DNA of 49,254 bases from Chitinophagales bacterium. Lineage in GTDB: Bacteria; Bacteroidota; Bacteroidia; Chitinophagales; Saprospiraceae. Every line of letters starts with the position of its first letter. Positions within the stretch are counted from its first letter, which is position 1. Of this stretch, positions 5,821-14,489 are shown in pieces. The notes beneath the pieces were generated by a model. It had not been told where the DNA came from. It saw only the letters and a list, made by a program, of their open reading frames with translations, and searched no databases. The translations under genes were made by a program, and so were the position numbers. The stretch is from NCBI GenBank assembly GCA_022360175.1, contig JAKSDI010000222.1, positions 1-49,254 of the forward strand, written 5' to 3'.

Positions 5821-8140
5821 TAAAATTCCAGGTCACTGAAGGAATAATTGGAAATAGAGATACTCGATAAGCATTAGCTTCTGCGGTGCCTGCTGCCGGG
5901 TCAGACTGAAAATCATAATAAATGAAGAAGGGATTTTGGCGACTATACACATTGTAGATGGAGAAATTCCAGTGGGATGTAAATCGCTTTTCGCTTTCTG
6001 GCTTTGGATAATAGGTTACGGATAAATCAAGGCGATGGTAATCGCGCAGGCGAGCACTATTGCGAGGGCCGTATTGTTGTACAGGATATTGCTCAATGAA
6101 ATAAAGGCTTTCTATAGGCGTATAGGCATTGCCAGAACCGTATACAAAAGCACCACCAATTTCCCATTTTTTGTTTAGTTCATAATTGGCAACAACTGAT
6201 AAATCATGGCGGCGATCATAGACGGTAGGATACACTTTCCCTTCATTGATATCAGGAAAAATACGCTCTGTACGGGCAAGGGTATATCCAATCCAGCCAT
6301 TGAGTTTCCCTTTACTGCGACTGATAAACCATTCTACACCATAAGCCCTGCCTTTACCAAAAACGAACTCACTCTCCAGTTCACTAGAGATATCATCGAC
6401 ATAATCTTCTCTATAGTCAATTTGATTACGCAAGTCTTTATAATAAACTTCAACTGAGGCCTCCCAGGTATTGTCAGAAAAATTGCGGAAATAGCCTAAT
6501 GCATATTGTATGCCTAGCTGTGGACGTACAATTTCTGAACTGGGCACCCATACATCAGTAGGTAATGTGCTAGTAGAGTTGCTCACCAAGTGAAGGTATT
6601 GATTGGCCATGGTAACACCTGCTTTGACAGAAGAAACAGGGCTGAGGTTGAAAGTCATGGCTAATCGCGGCTCTAGCCCATAATAGGTTTTTACTGTCTC
6701 TCCAGCTCCATATACAGTAGAATCGATGCTTGATACATAGGTCCCTAATTGGCTAAAGGAAGATAAACGAAGCCCCGCATTTATATTCCAGCGTTTGCCC
6801 AAAGAAAAGTTATCCAGCAAATAGAGGGCTGCTTCGTGTGCATAGCGTGGTTTGAGATCATTGCCAAAGTCTTGCTCCCCATTAGAGGCGTTCACTACAT
6901 TTGGCGTAAGCTTGTGGTAGGTATAATTAGCTCCAAACTTGATGTTGTGATTAGGAATAGGGAAATAGTCAAAATCGACCTTTGCATTCCAATCTCTTAC
7001 TCCTGAAACTACATCCACTGTAAATTCACCCTGCCCGCCATCGAACTCAAAGTCATAGTCGTTATAAATAGCAGAGACATTCATGAATAACTTATTGTTG
7101 AAGAGGTGGTTCCAGCGTAGGGTAGCGGTAGCATTCCCGTAAGGAAGGTCAAAATAAAAATTCTGCTGGCGACTCCTAAATTCTAATACATCACGACCAA
7201 AGTAAGCACTAAAATATAGCCGGTCATTATCAGAGAAACGATAATTGGCTTTTGCATTTAAATCGTAAAAGTAGTAGTTAGTGCCTTCAAAAGAAGTGCC
7301 TTTGATGAGAGGTTGAGCAAGGTCTACCGCATAAGTTCTTCGAGCTGAAACTATAAATGAACTTCTGTCTTTCACTATTGGCCCCTGGACAGTCAGGCGA
7401 GATGCAACCAGGCCAATTCCTCCTTCAATTGCATAGTGTTTATCATTGCCTTCTTTCATCTGAATATCTACTACAGAAGAGAGGCGGCTACCATAATTCG
7501 CGGGCATTCCTCCCTTAATTAGCGTGGTGTTTTTGATAGCATCTGCATTAAAAACAGAAAAAAACCCAAGCATGTGCCCCGAATTGTATACAACTGCTTC
7601 ATCCAACAATACCAGGTTTTGATCTGGGCCTCCTCCTCTAACATAAAAGCCCGCATTGCCTTCGCCCGATGATAATACGCCTGGTAAAAGTTGCAGGGTT
7701 TTTAGTACATCTACTTCTCCCATTAGAGCAGGAAGCTTTTTTACATTGTCCATCGCCAGGCCTACTGTTCCCATCTCCGTGCTTTTTATGTTTTCATCTT
7801 CAGCACGGGCAGAGACAACCACTTCTTCTAATGCAAGTCCCTCTTCTTTCAGATCAATATTCAGTCTTATGTCATTGTTTAAGCGTATCTCTTTCTTTAT
7901 ACTTTTATATCCGAGATAGGACACTACTACCTGGTAATTGCCTTCGAGCACATTTAAAGAATAAAAGCCATAGGCATTGGTTATTGCTCCCAAGCCTTCA
8001 GAAAGAGAAACACTTGCTCCTATTAGCGTTTCACCAGTGCCAGCATCTTTTATGTAGCCACTAATAGTGTATTTATCCTGTGCGAGTGCAGTGAAAGGAA
8101 TGAAAATAATCAGAAAGAGAAAAATCGGAAACCTCTGCAT
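5795..8140 (-). CDS. TonB-dependent outer-membrane receptor
   Basis: I place the start at 8140, eight codons inside the longest frame, because a clean signal peptide (MQRFPIFLFLIIFIPFTALA, then QD) begins there. Residues about 23-100 form a carboxypeptidase-regulatory-like beta domain. Residues about 115-225 are the TonB plug (FYVRGGGPDQNLVLLDEAVVYN). The rest is a roughly 22-strand barrel. The protein is therefore an outer-membrane importer driven by TonB; the ligand is unknown. The family normally ends with an aromatic residue, here at ...VTWNFSW. Six further residues (QGESRE) are encoded by the adjoining repeat tract and look like an extension. It follows a TraB/GumN-family gene on the same strand (8182-8982) and is probably cotranscribed with it. 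Confidence 0.9.
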   Translation of the reverse strand: MQRFPIFLFLIIFIPFTALAQDKYTISGYIKDAGTGETLIGASVSLSEGLGAITNAYGFYSLNVLEGNYQVVVSYLGYKSIKKEIRLNNDIRLNIDLKEEGLALEEVVVSARAEDENIKSTEMGTVGLAMDNVKKLPALMGEVDVLKTLQLLPGVLSSGEGNAGFYVRGGGPDQNLVLLDEAVVYNSGHMLGFFSVFNADAIKNTTLIKGGMPANYGSRLSSVVDIQMKEGNDKHYAIEGGIGLVASRLTVQGPIVKDRSSFIVSARRTYAVDLAQPLIKGTSFEGTNYYFYDLNAKANYRFSDNDRLYFSAYFGRDVLEFRSRQQNFYFDLPYGNATATLRWNHLFNNKLFMNVSAIYNDYDFEFDGGQGEFTVDVVSGVRDWNAKVDFDYFPIPNHNIKFGANYTYHKLTPNVVNASNGEQDFGNDLKPRYAHEAALYLLDNFSLGKRWNINAGLRLSSFSQLGTYVSSIDSTVYGAGETVKTYYGLEPRLAMTFNLSPVSSVKAGVTMANQYLHLVSNSTSTLPTDVWVPSSEIVRPQLGIQYALGYFRNFSDNTWEASVEVYYKDLRNQIDYREDYVDDISSELESEFVFGKGRAYGVEWFISRSKGKLNGWIGYTLARTERIFPDINEGKVYPTVYDRRHDLSVVANYELNKKWEIGGAFVYGSGNAYTPIESLYFIEQYPVQQYGPRNSARLRDYHRLDLSVTYYPKPESEKRFTSHWNFSIYNVYSRQNPFFIYYDFQSDPAAGTAEANAYRVSLFPIIPSVTWNFSWQGESRE

Positions 8141-8181
8141 TTTATCAGTTTCAAATACTAACATCTATAGAGCGTAATTGC

Positions 8182-8982
8182 TTAATGAATATCGACTTTT
8201 TTTATGCTGGCCCCTTGATGTTTTAATAAGCGAAGTACTCCTTTGCCTCCTGCCAGATGGCCTGCACCAACAGCAAAAAAAACAGGGCGATTTTCGGCTA
8301 GCTCAAACATTCTGGAAGCCATTACTTTATTCCTTTTGTATAAGAGGAGTTCGCGGGCGCCGGATGCACTTCTTTTTGCTGATTTATATATTTTATAGAT
8401 GTTTCCTTCCTTGTATAGGTCAGCCATTTTCCGAATGCTACGCCTGTAGTTTCCAATATGTCGGATAGCGTCTGTCATATTCTTGAGTTGTTGCTCAAGG
8501 GGAATACTATGTAATATTCGCAATTGTTCTTCATACGTTTCCAATCCAAATCCAGGCATGCCATGTCTTTTTGCATATTGCCATAAATGCTGATCCAATG
8601 CCAGGGGCATATCTTTAGCCAGGATTTGATTAGTAATAGTATTGGTAATAAAAAAAGGAGTGTAAAAGCGTAGTTGTAAGAGGTCTATCTGAGTCGTTTT
8701 AGACAGGAAATTCCTCATTTTTTTGAATTTACGAGGAGGGATTAAATCTTCGAGGCTTTGGCCTTTCGGCAAATGTAAAAGCGATACATCAAGTCCCCTT
8801 GGGGCTTCATCCAGATCGAATTCCAGGGCAATAGCTTCACATTGTAATAGCTTGTCATAAGCTTGCTCTATAAAAGTGAAAGCGCGAAAATCCCGCACAT
8901 GCATAGTACCAAACAGATAGGATGGGGTAGCGGCCCCCTCGAAACGAATTTCCCACAATAAAGATTTTTCTTGCTCCTTCAT
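8182..8982 (-). CDS. TraB/GumN family protein
   Basis: The 266-residue protein begins with SYLFGTMHVRD (GTMH at residues 25-28) and ends with FAVGAGHLAGGKGVLRLLKHQG (GAGH near 239-242). These are the paired GxxH motifs that define TraB/GumN/Tiki proteins, proposed metal-dependent proteases. No signal peptide is seen from this start, whereas many relatives are exported, so it may be cytoplasmic or the start may lie upstream. It is immediately upstream of the TonB receptor gene on the same strand, suggesting an operon. Activity is inferred from family only. Confidence 0.85.
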   Translation of the reverse strand: MKEQEKSLLWEIRFEGAATPSYLFGTMHVRDFRAFTFIEQAYDKLLQCEAIALEFDLDEAPRGLDVSLLHLPKGQSLEDLIPPRKFKKMRNFLSKTTQIDLLQLRFYTPFFITNTITNQILAKDMPLALDQHLWQYAKRHGMPGFGLETYEEQLRILHSIPLEQQLKNMTDAIRHIGNYRRSIRKMADLYKEGNIYKIYKSAKRSASGARELLLYKRNKVMASRMFELAENRPVFFAVGAGHLAGGKGVLRLLKHQGASIKKVDIH

Positions 8983-9296
8983 ACATTGCGCGATGCTTGC
9001 CCTTTTAAGGAAGCCCTATAGCTAAAGAATTAAAAGGTAATGACATAAAATTAGTCTTTCCTCTCCCTTGTTTTGGTGCTGCAACCAATCTCCTTCAAAG
9101 TAAGGAAACATTTAAGTGAATATCCCCCTTTGGAGGGGGCTAGGGGGAGGATCTTGTTTTATGATCAATTGGCGTAATACTTCTTTATGAGGCGTCTTCC
9201 TGAAATAGAGACAGGATAAACGAACGAAGCCGCTGCTGAGTATATTAGCTTTCAGCAACGGCGCATTAGTTGATAGTTATTAAGACCTATACTTCT
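8983..9296. other. Gene-free intergenic stretch with G/C hairpins
   Basis: At 9124-9150 is a C5-T / A-G5 hairpin followed by another G-run, a short GC-rich extragenic type common in Bacteroidota. At 9229-9262 is an 11-bp stem (GCCGCTGCTGA / TCAGCAACGGC, one mismatch) that may terminate the Lrp gene. No ORF is supported. Confidence 0.6.
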
Positions 9297-9770
9297 TTAT
9301 TCGTACTTGTATGGGAGTACTTTAGAATCTTTGACTGTAGATAGGGTCATGAGCGTTTTAAGGCGCTCAATTTCATCAATCTGAGATAAGGTCTTGAACA
9401 ATAATTTCTCGTAAGTAGGAATATCCTTACATACGATCTTGATTAGGAAATCTGCTTCACCTGTGATGATGTAGCATTCTGTAATTTCCTCTATTTCCTT
9501 AATTTTCTCAAGAAAATGATTTAGTGCATTTTCCTTTTGCCATGCCAATGACACTAGAACAAAAGTTTTCACATTAAGGCCTATCGATTGGGGATTGACT
9601 TTAGCGTGATAGCTCTCGATTACATTGGAATTTTCCAATTTTTTCACACGTTCCAATGTAGGCGCAGGAGATAAACCAATACGCTTGGAAAGATCAAGGT
9701 TCGTAATTTTACTGCTGTCTTGCAGTATTCTTAAAATTTTAAGATCAATCTTGTCTAATTTTTCGGACAT
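9297..9770 (-). CDS. Lrp/AsnC family transcriptional regulator
   Basis: The start is taken at 9770 (MSEKLDKIDLKILRILQ), the usual family beginning. The longest frame adds 30 unrelated residues. The 157-residue protein has an N-terminal winged helix-turn-helix (about residues 8-60, with LSKRIGLSPAPTLERVKKLE) and a C-terminal RAM/ligand-binding domain (about 66-150, with ECYIITGEADFLIKI). Such proteins sense amino acids and control amino-acid metabolism. The nearest neighbours include glutamate dehydrogenase and branched-chain aminotransferase on the same strand, which makes them plausible targets, though this is inference. Confidence 0.9.
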   Translation of the reverse strand: MSEKLDKIDLKILRILQDSSKITNLDLSKRIGLSPAPTLERVKKLENSNVIESYHAKVNPQSIGLNVKTFVLVSLAWQKENALNHFLEKIKEIEEITECYIITGEADFLIKIVCKDIPTYEKLLFKTLSQIDEIERLKTLMTLSTVKDSKVLPYKYE

Positions 9771-9968
9771 TGCTCGTTTGATTAGGCTATTTCTAAAAAC
9801 CGGTGTAAGATATTGAGTTAAAGAACAAAATACAAATGAAAACCCATATAAACCCTTCAAAATTCTTTGGTTGACTCAAATTGCAAAACAATTTGCAACA
9901 TAATTTTGAAATTGTGAGTTTTAAGGCGGATTGTGATTGACCATTTGGTATTGGGAACAATCACCGGT

Positions 9969-10016
9969 TGTTTTACAGTACCTTGCCCTTTTTCAAAAGC
10001 AAGGTACTGTAAAACA
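9969..10016. terminator. Perfect 18-bp inverted repeat, probable terminator
   Basis: TGTTTTACAGTACCTTGC (9969-9986) is exactly complementary to 9999-10016 over a 12-nt loop. It lies 3' of the minus-strand gdh gene. The arm has T/A-rich ends, so it could terminate in either direction. Confidence 0.6.
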
Positions 10017-10020
10017 TATA

Positions 10021-10184
10021 AGAGCGTGTTTGGGAATTTGTTCTTTGAGGCGATTTTGCCACTAATTAGATTAGATGAGGAGGGAGGTTGCGATTTTAGC
10101 CTAAGCTAAATGAGCGTTCTTCCAACAAAATATAAGCTGATTAGTGACGAAATAAGCCCGATTAATAAATCCCAAACATGCTCT
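10021..10184. repeat. Hairpin element with AGAGC-type inverted ends
   Basis: Ends 10021-10037 and 10168-10184 are inverted repeats (15 of 17 match; AGAGCrTGTTTGGGA). The right end resembles that of the element at 14491-14573 (ATAAGC..GA.TAATAAATC.CAAACA), and both left ends contain AATTTGTTCTT. MITE- or REP-like; no coding capacity. Confidence 0.65.
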
Positions 10185-10197
10185 AAGATATCAATCC

Positions 10198-11634
10198 CTA
10201 TGGGAAAATACCAAGAGATAGATAATCGCTACTAATCTTGTTGATCGCGCTTACAAAAGCAGCAGTACGCAAATCTTCGATCTTACGCTTACGCTTTTTA
10301 ATTTCACGTATTTGCTGATAAGCAGTAATCATCGTTTCTTCAAGGCCAGAACGTACCAGGTCAATCTCTTCAGCTCCTCTTGCAATCATCTTCTTTTCCT
10401 GCTCGCTGATAGACTTACCTGTCAATTTCTCAACCATTTCAACTAATCCCTGGTAGGTACGCTGATTAAAGCGTTTTTCCATACGGCCAAAGCGCATATG
10501 CGATAAGTTCTTTAGCCATTCAAAGTAAGAAACGGTTACCCCTCCTGCATTTAGATATAAATCAGGAAGAATCATCACGCCATTCTTAAGCAGCACTTCT
10601 TCCGCCATGGAAGTAATCGGGCCATTGGCAGCTTCTGCTATAATCTTGGCTTTGATCTTATGTGCGTTCGCCATAGTGATCTGATTTTCCAAAGCGGCAG
10701 GAACCAGAATATCACATTCCATTTCCAATACTTTAGAACGCTCATTCTTATCAAGAGAAGTAGCACCAGGGAATCCTAGGATTGAACCATGTTCTTTGCG
10801 ATATTTCAGTAATTCGTGAATATCAATGCCATTTTCGCTGTAAATAGCACCTTCCACTTCACCAACACCTACAATAATCGCATCTCCTTCGTCTTGAGAA
10901 ATGATAGCAGAGTAAGAACCAACATTACCTAGGCCCTGAACAACGATCTTTTTACCTGCAATACCAGGAGTCAGGCCTAATTTCTTCATGTCATCCGCCT
11001 GATTACAAGCTTCACGCATGCCATAGAATACCCCTCTACCGGTAGCTTCTGTTCTTCCTCTAATACCGTGCTGATTAACAGGTTTACCCGTCACACAACC
11101 AGCGGCATCAATATCATCACCATTAAAAGTGCGATAGGTGTCATAAATCCATGCCATCTCACGAGAACCTGTTCCATAATCAGGAGCTGGTACATCAACA
11201 GATGGGCCGATCATGTTACGGCGAATTAGTTCTGAAGTGTAGCGGCGTGTAAGTTTTTCCAATTGCCCGGGAGTAAATTCCCATGGGTTGACTTTTACAC
11301 CACCTTTTGCTCCACCAAAAGGTACATCAACAATAGCGCATTTGTAAGTCATCAAGGTAGCAAGCGCCATTACCTCTTCCCGATTTACGTGGTTGCTAAA
11401 TCGAATACCACCTTTTGTCGGAGTACGGTGATGACTGTGTTGTACCCTGTATGCTTCAATTACACGATACTCATTTCCTACTTTTACAGGGAAGTGAACC
11501 TGGTAAACTGCATTACAGGCCTTAATTTGTTCCAGCAGGCCAGGGTGCAGATTCGTGTGCTGAGCTGCTTTATCAAAGTAATCTTGAACACTCTGATAAA
11601 AACTGGTCTGGGATTTTGGCTCGAGATCAATCAT
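10198..11634 (-). CDS. gdhA: Glutamate dehydrogenase (Glu/Leu/Phe/Val dehydrogenase)
   Basis: The 478-residue enzyme interconverts glutamate and 2-oxoglutarate plus ammonia with NAD(P). The substrate domain contains RTPTKGGIRF and the catalytic-lysine segment VPFGGAKGGV. The PAPDYGTGSREMAW motif supplies the catalytic Asp. The nucleotide domain has VQGLGNVGSYSA (GxGxxG). It is longer than the common 410-430 residue bacterial form because of N-terminal and C-terminal helical additions. The start overlaps the end of a CcmD-like gene by 8 bp (ATGATTGA), implying translational coupling. Whether it works in assimilation or catabolism, and the cofactor, cannot be read here. Confidence 0.93.
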   Translation of the reverse strand: MIDLEPKSQTSFYQSVQDYFDKAAQHTNLHPGLLEQIKACNAVYQVHFPVKVGNEYRVIEAYRVQHSHHRTPTKGGIRFSNHVNREEVMALATLMTYKCAIVDVPFGGAKGGVKVNPWEFTPGQLEKLTRRYTSELIRRNMIGPSVDVPAPDYGTGSREMAWIYDTYRTFNGDDIDAAGCVTGKPVNQHGIRGRTEATGRGVFYGMREACNQADDMKKLGLTPGIAGKKIVVQGLGNVGSYSAIISQDEGDAIIVGVGEVEGAIYSENGIDIHELLKYRKEHGSILGFPGATSLDKNERSKVLEMECDILVPAALENQITMANAHKIKAKIIAEAANGPITSMAEEVLLKNGVMILPDLYLNAGGVTVSYFEWLKNLSHMRFGRMEKRFNQRTYQGLVEMVEKLTGKSISEQEKKMIARGAEEIDLVRSGLEETMITAYQQIREIKKRKRKIEDLRTAAFVSAINKISSDYLSLGIFP

Positions 11635-11839
11635 TATCTTTAATTTGGTTCTCTAATTTGGTTAGCTTCCTATCCAGGTATATCAGAAATAATACGATAC
11701 CCAGAAAAATAGCAATAATAACGGCCACCACGACATAAATCTTGCCAATACTACGCATAAAATCAGGACTATCAGATTGCCCCATCAGTACAGTACTGAA
11801 TAATAGTAAGATGCTAGTCAGGATGGTCGTTTTATTCAT
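11627..11839 (-). CDS. CcmD-like small membrane protein
   Basis: The 70-residue protein has a signal-like first helix (residues 4-20, ending MGQ), then GKIYVVVAVIIAIFLGIVLFLI as a membrane helix, then the basic/acidic tail YLDRKLTKLENQ. This matches Bacteroidota proteins annotated as CcmD family, linked to haem handling in cytochrome c maturation. No other ccm genes are present in the window. The gene overlaps gdhA by 8 bp, so both are probably translated from one message. Function in this setting is uncertain. Confidence 0.75.
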   Translation of the reverse strand: MNKTTILTSILLLFSTVLMGQSDSPDFMRSIGKIYVVVAVIIAIFLGIVLFLIYLDRKLTKLENQIKDND

Positions 11840-11988
11840 GTTAAGGCGTATAATTTTAATTCAAGTTACAATCTCGCAACTTGCGTTAAATTTTATTATC
11901 CGGGGGCTAAAGTCGTGCTTATTTTTAATATTGCAAAATAAAATTTGGTAATAATTCTTTCTTCGTCTTCATGCGCTTATAAAAGTAA

Positions 11989-12022
11989 AGCCCGAACTCA
12001 GGTTTTAACCTGAATTCGGGCT
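11989..12022. terminator. Strong stem-loop terminator
   Basis: AGCCCGAACTCAGGTT pairs with AACCTGAATTCGGGCT (15 of 16) over a TT loop. It lies 3' of the minus-strand ilvE gene, 49 bp beyond its stop codon. No long T run follows on either strand. Confidence 0.6.
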
Positions 12023-12070
12023 AAATGTAATCGATCTTACTTACTGTTTTATTTTTGAAAAGCTCTGGTT

Positions 12071-13156
12071 TTAGATGCTTACCGTTTCCAAAGCTTTTAC
12101 AGGAACAATCCAGTTGTGTGTATCAGCAATAGTGCCTGCTCTTAAGCCATCAATTTCGCGCTTGGCCAATACGCCTACTTCGCGTTCTTCCATTGCAGGT
12201 AGTTCCAGGTCACGGCCTCTGATAGACATTTTGGAAACATGAGCTACCACCGCAGCAGTACCCGTACCAAAGACTTCCTGTAATTTACCAGCATCATGTG
12301 CTTCTATCAACTCATCAACTGAAATGGCTCTTTCTGTGACCGTATATCCTTTATCTCGTAAAATAGTAATGATGCTATCACGAGTGATACCTGCCAGGAT
12401 ACCACCGTTCAATTCTGGTGTAATCACTTCTCCGTCAATAACGAAGAAAATATTCATCGTACCTACTTCCTGAACATATTTAAACTCATCAGAATCCAGC
12501 CACATCACCTGATCATATCCCTTTTCATTAGCTTTTCTAGCAGGAAGTAAAGAAGCAGCATAATTACCTGCCACTTTAGCATCACCAGTACCACCTCTAA
12601 CAGCACAACGCACATACTCTTCTTCGGCAATAAGGCTTACAGGTTTTGGATAATAAGGGCCAACAGGGCCTGTGAAAATGACGAATTTATAATTTTGGGA
12701 TGGTTTTACCCCGATAAATTCATCATTGGCAAACATGTACGGGCGAATGTAAAGTGCACTACCTTCCTGAGGAGGAATCCAGGCGCTGTCCAAAGCTACT
12801 AAGTTGTGTAAAGCTTCTACAAAGAGGTCTTCCGGAATTTCAGGCATACACATGCGGCGTGCAGATGCATTAATACGCTGAGCATGCATTTCCGGACGGA
12901 GGAATAAAGGCGCTCCATCAACACTTTTGGATGCTTTCATGCCTTCAAAAATTGCTTGCCCATAATGTAATGCCATAGCAGCAGGGTGAATAGAAAAATG
13001 ACCAAAAGGAATAATCTGAGGGTCTTTCCATTCGCCTTCACTATAATCTACGACAAACATGTGATCAGAAAAAACTCTGCCAAAGGGAATATTGTTAAAG
13101 TCTACTTCTGATAGGCGAGAATTTTGTGTCTTTGTGATTCTTATGTTAAATTTCAT
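12071..13156 (-). CDS. ilvE: Branched-chain amino-acid aminotransferase
   Basis: This PLP enzyme performs the last step of Val/Leu/Ile synthesis or the first step of their breakdown. I place the start at 13156 (MKFNIRITK). The longest frame begins at 13174, but a promoter -7 element (13172-13179, minus strand) would put the transcript start inside those extra codons. Recognisable features are HYGQAIFEGMKA, the PLP-lysine segment GGTGDAKVAGNYAASLL, EVGTMNIFFV and GTGTAAVV, all in the order of the large-type (eukaryotic-like) BCAT class. The length of 362 residues is normal. It is monocistronic, with a stem-loop after its stop. Confidence 0.93.
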   Translation of the reverse strand: MKFNIRITKTQNSRLSEVDFNNIPFGRVFSDHMFVVDYSEGEWKDPQIIPFGHFSIHPAAMALHYGQAIFEGMKASKSVDGAPLFLRPEMHAQRINASARRMCMPEIPEDLFVEALHNLVALDSAWIPPQEGSALYIRPYMFANDEFIGVKPSQNYKFVIFTGPVGPYYPKPVSLIAEEEYVRCAVRGGTGDAKVAGNYAASLLPARKANEKGYDQVMWLDSDEFKYVQEVGTMNIFFVIDGEVITPELNGGILAGITRDSIITILRDKGYTVTERAISVDELIEAHDAGKLQEVFGTGTAAVVAHVSKMSIRGRDLELPAMEEREVGVLAKREIDGLRAGTIADTHNWIVPVKALETVSI

Positions 13157-13171
13157 AGGCAAGATTTTATA

Positions 13172-13179
13172 CAAAATTA
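13172..13179 (-). promoter_or_regulatory. Probable Bacteroidota -7 element for ilvE
   Basis: On the minus strand the octamer TAATTTTG matches the Bacteroidota -7 consensus TAnnTTTG. No convincing TTG was seen at the -33 spacing, so this is a half match. It supports the shorter ilvE start. Confidence 0.4.
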
Positions 13180-13271
13180 ACGGGTTTTTCTCGAATATTC
13201 TATATTTATGGAATATTTAGTATGAAATCGAAATTAAATTTGAATTAATCATTTTTATAAAAAATATAATT

Positions 13272-13730
13272 TTGAATAACCTTTTTTTTGATTTTCCTTT
13301 ATTTCCCGCTTCAAATGAGCTTCCTGCCTCAAAATTCTGCTCAGGAGAGAATCAGAAGAACATATTGATTGTCTTGAAGTGGGAATCCGCCATTGACGAA
13401 CTTAAGCCTTTTTTGTCTAAAGTACTAACTGCTGTCAAACTTGATATTGAAAAAGATGTGCTCATAGTGGATAAAACACCAGAAAATAATATTGGTTTTA
13501 ATGCGCTGCTCAAAGCGTATACTTTCCGACATATACTAATTTTTGGTATATTACCCCAGGAATTAGGCCTCCACTTTAAATTATCGACTTATGAGGCGAT
13601 ATCTCATAGAGGGCAGCTTTACTTATTGGCTGATGGAATTGAAGATATATATAAAGAACGGCAATCTGGTGGGAAGCAAAAAGCTGGAGCACTCTGGAAC
13701 AGTTTGAAATCCATATTTGTTAACCAATAA
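13272..13730 (+). CDS. Uncharacterised protein, possibly HolD-like
   Basis: The 152-residue soluble protein has alternating strand/helix segments (ILIVLKW, KDVLIVDK, HILIFGILPQELGLHF) and ends in a helix KQKAGALWNSLKSIF. The pattern of a ...IFG..P.ELGL... strand and a terminal K..LW..LK..F helix recalls small proteins annotated in Bacteroidota as DNA polymerase III psi-like (HolD), but no diagnostic motif settles it. Its stop is 19 bp before the RdgB start, so the two are very likely cotranscribed. Function should be taken as unknown. Confidence 0.7.
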   Translation: MNNLFFDFPLFPASNELPASKFCSGENQKNILIVLKWESAIDELKPFLSKVLTAVKLDIEKDVLIVDKTPENNIGFNALLKAYTFRHILIFGILPQELGLHFKLSTYEAISHRGQLYLLADGIEDIYKERQSGGKQKAGALWNSLKSIFVNQ

Positions 13731-13749
13731 TCATATATCATTACACCCT

Positions 13750-14328
13750 ATGCGCACACTTGTTTTTGCTACCGGAAATCCCAATAAGGTGGCTGAAGCT
13801 AATCAAATGCTGGAAGTCCCTTTTCAAATTCTAAGCCTTCAGGATATTGATTGCACCGAAGATATACCCGAAACCAGTGCTACTATTGAAGGCAATGCTT
13901 TGCAAAAAGCCCGCTATGTTAGTCAGAACTATGATGTTGATTGCTTTGCTGAAGATACAGGCCTGGTAGTAGATGCTCTGGATGGAGACCCTGGTGTCTA
14001 TTCTGCTCGTTATGCTGGCCCTGCAAGAGATGCTGAAGCCAATATGAATTTGCTTCTGAATAATCTCAAAGGAGAAAGCGATCGATCTGCTCGTTTTGTT
14101 ACGGTAATAGCACTCATTATTGATGGAAAAGAGTATACTTTCGAAGGAATTGCAGAAGGTACTATTATTCATCAAAAGAAAGGACAACAGGGGTTTGGTT
14201 ATGATCCCGTTTTTCAGCCAGAAGGGTATAAGCGTACTTTTGCTCAGATGAACGCAGAGGAAAAAAATAAAATCAGCCATAGGGCAAAGGCAGTCCAGCT
14301 ACTCAACACTTTTCTGCAAAGCTACTAA
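13750..14328 (+). CDS. rdgB: XTP/dITP diphosphatase (RdgB/HAM1)
   Basis: The start is taken at 13750 (MRTLVFATGNPNK), the family N-terminus. The longer frame adds 11 residues that overlap the upstream gene. The 192-residue protein is a house-cleaning pyrophosphatase that removes XTP, ITP and dITP. Motifs are FATGNPNKVAE (residues about 5-15), FAEDTGLVVDAL with catalytic Asp, GVYSARYAG, and GFGYDPVFQPEG, plus the SHRAKA motif near the end. Length is normal for the family. Confidence 0.93.
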   Translation: MRTLVFATGNPNKVAEANQMLEVPFQILSLQDIDCTEDIPETSATIEGNALQKARYVSQNYDVDCFAEDTGLVVDALDGDPGVYSARYAGPARDAEANMNLLLNNLKGESDRSARFVTVIALIIDGKEYTFEGIAEGTIIHQKKGQQGFGYDPVFQPEGYKRTFAQMNAEEKNKISHRAKAVQLLNTFLQSY

Positions 14329-14489
14329 GTACACTGTAATCTAAATTACTTATCGTTTTGAAGGCATCTTTTCCTCCTATCGGTGTTACGTACTCGCTTT
14401 CGTAGCTAAGGCTACGAAGCTCCGCCGCGCCTAGATAGTAGAAAAAATCTGCTGTTCAAAATGCCAATAAACTTATGTTACAGTGTACT
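14328..14489. repeat. 162-bp palindromic element
   Basis: Outer arms AGTACACTGTAA (14328-14339) and 14478-14489 are a perfect 12-bp inverted repeat. The inside contains a second hairpin, TTCGTAGC-taag-GCTACGAA, near 14398-14417, and a locally GC-rich segment (CTCCGCCGCGCC). It has no coding potential and is REP/MITE-like. Confidence 0.65.

Larger units (their letters stand above)
9771..10197. other. Gene-free stretch with two palindromic structures
   Basis: This space lies between lrp and gdh. It contains an 18-bp perfect inverted repeat (9969-10016) and a 164-bp element with inverted ends AGAGCGTGTTTGGGA (10021-10184). The lrp promoter must lie near 9790-9870, but I could not define it with confidence. 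Confidence 0.65.

Noticed and set aside
7669-8064. 131-codon plus-strand frame opposite the TonB receptor N-terminus
   Set aside because: Leu/His-rich shadow of the receptor plug and regulatory domain; no independent support.
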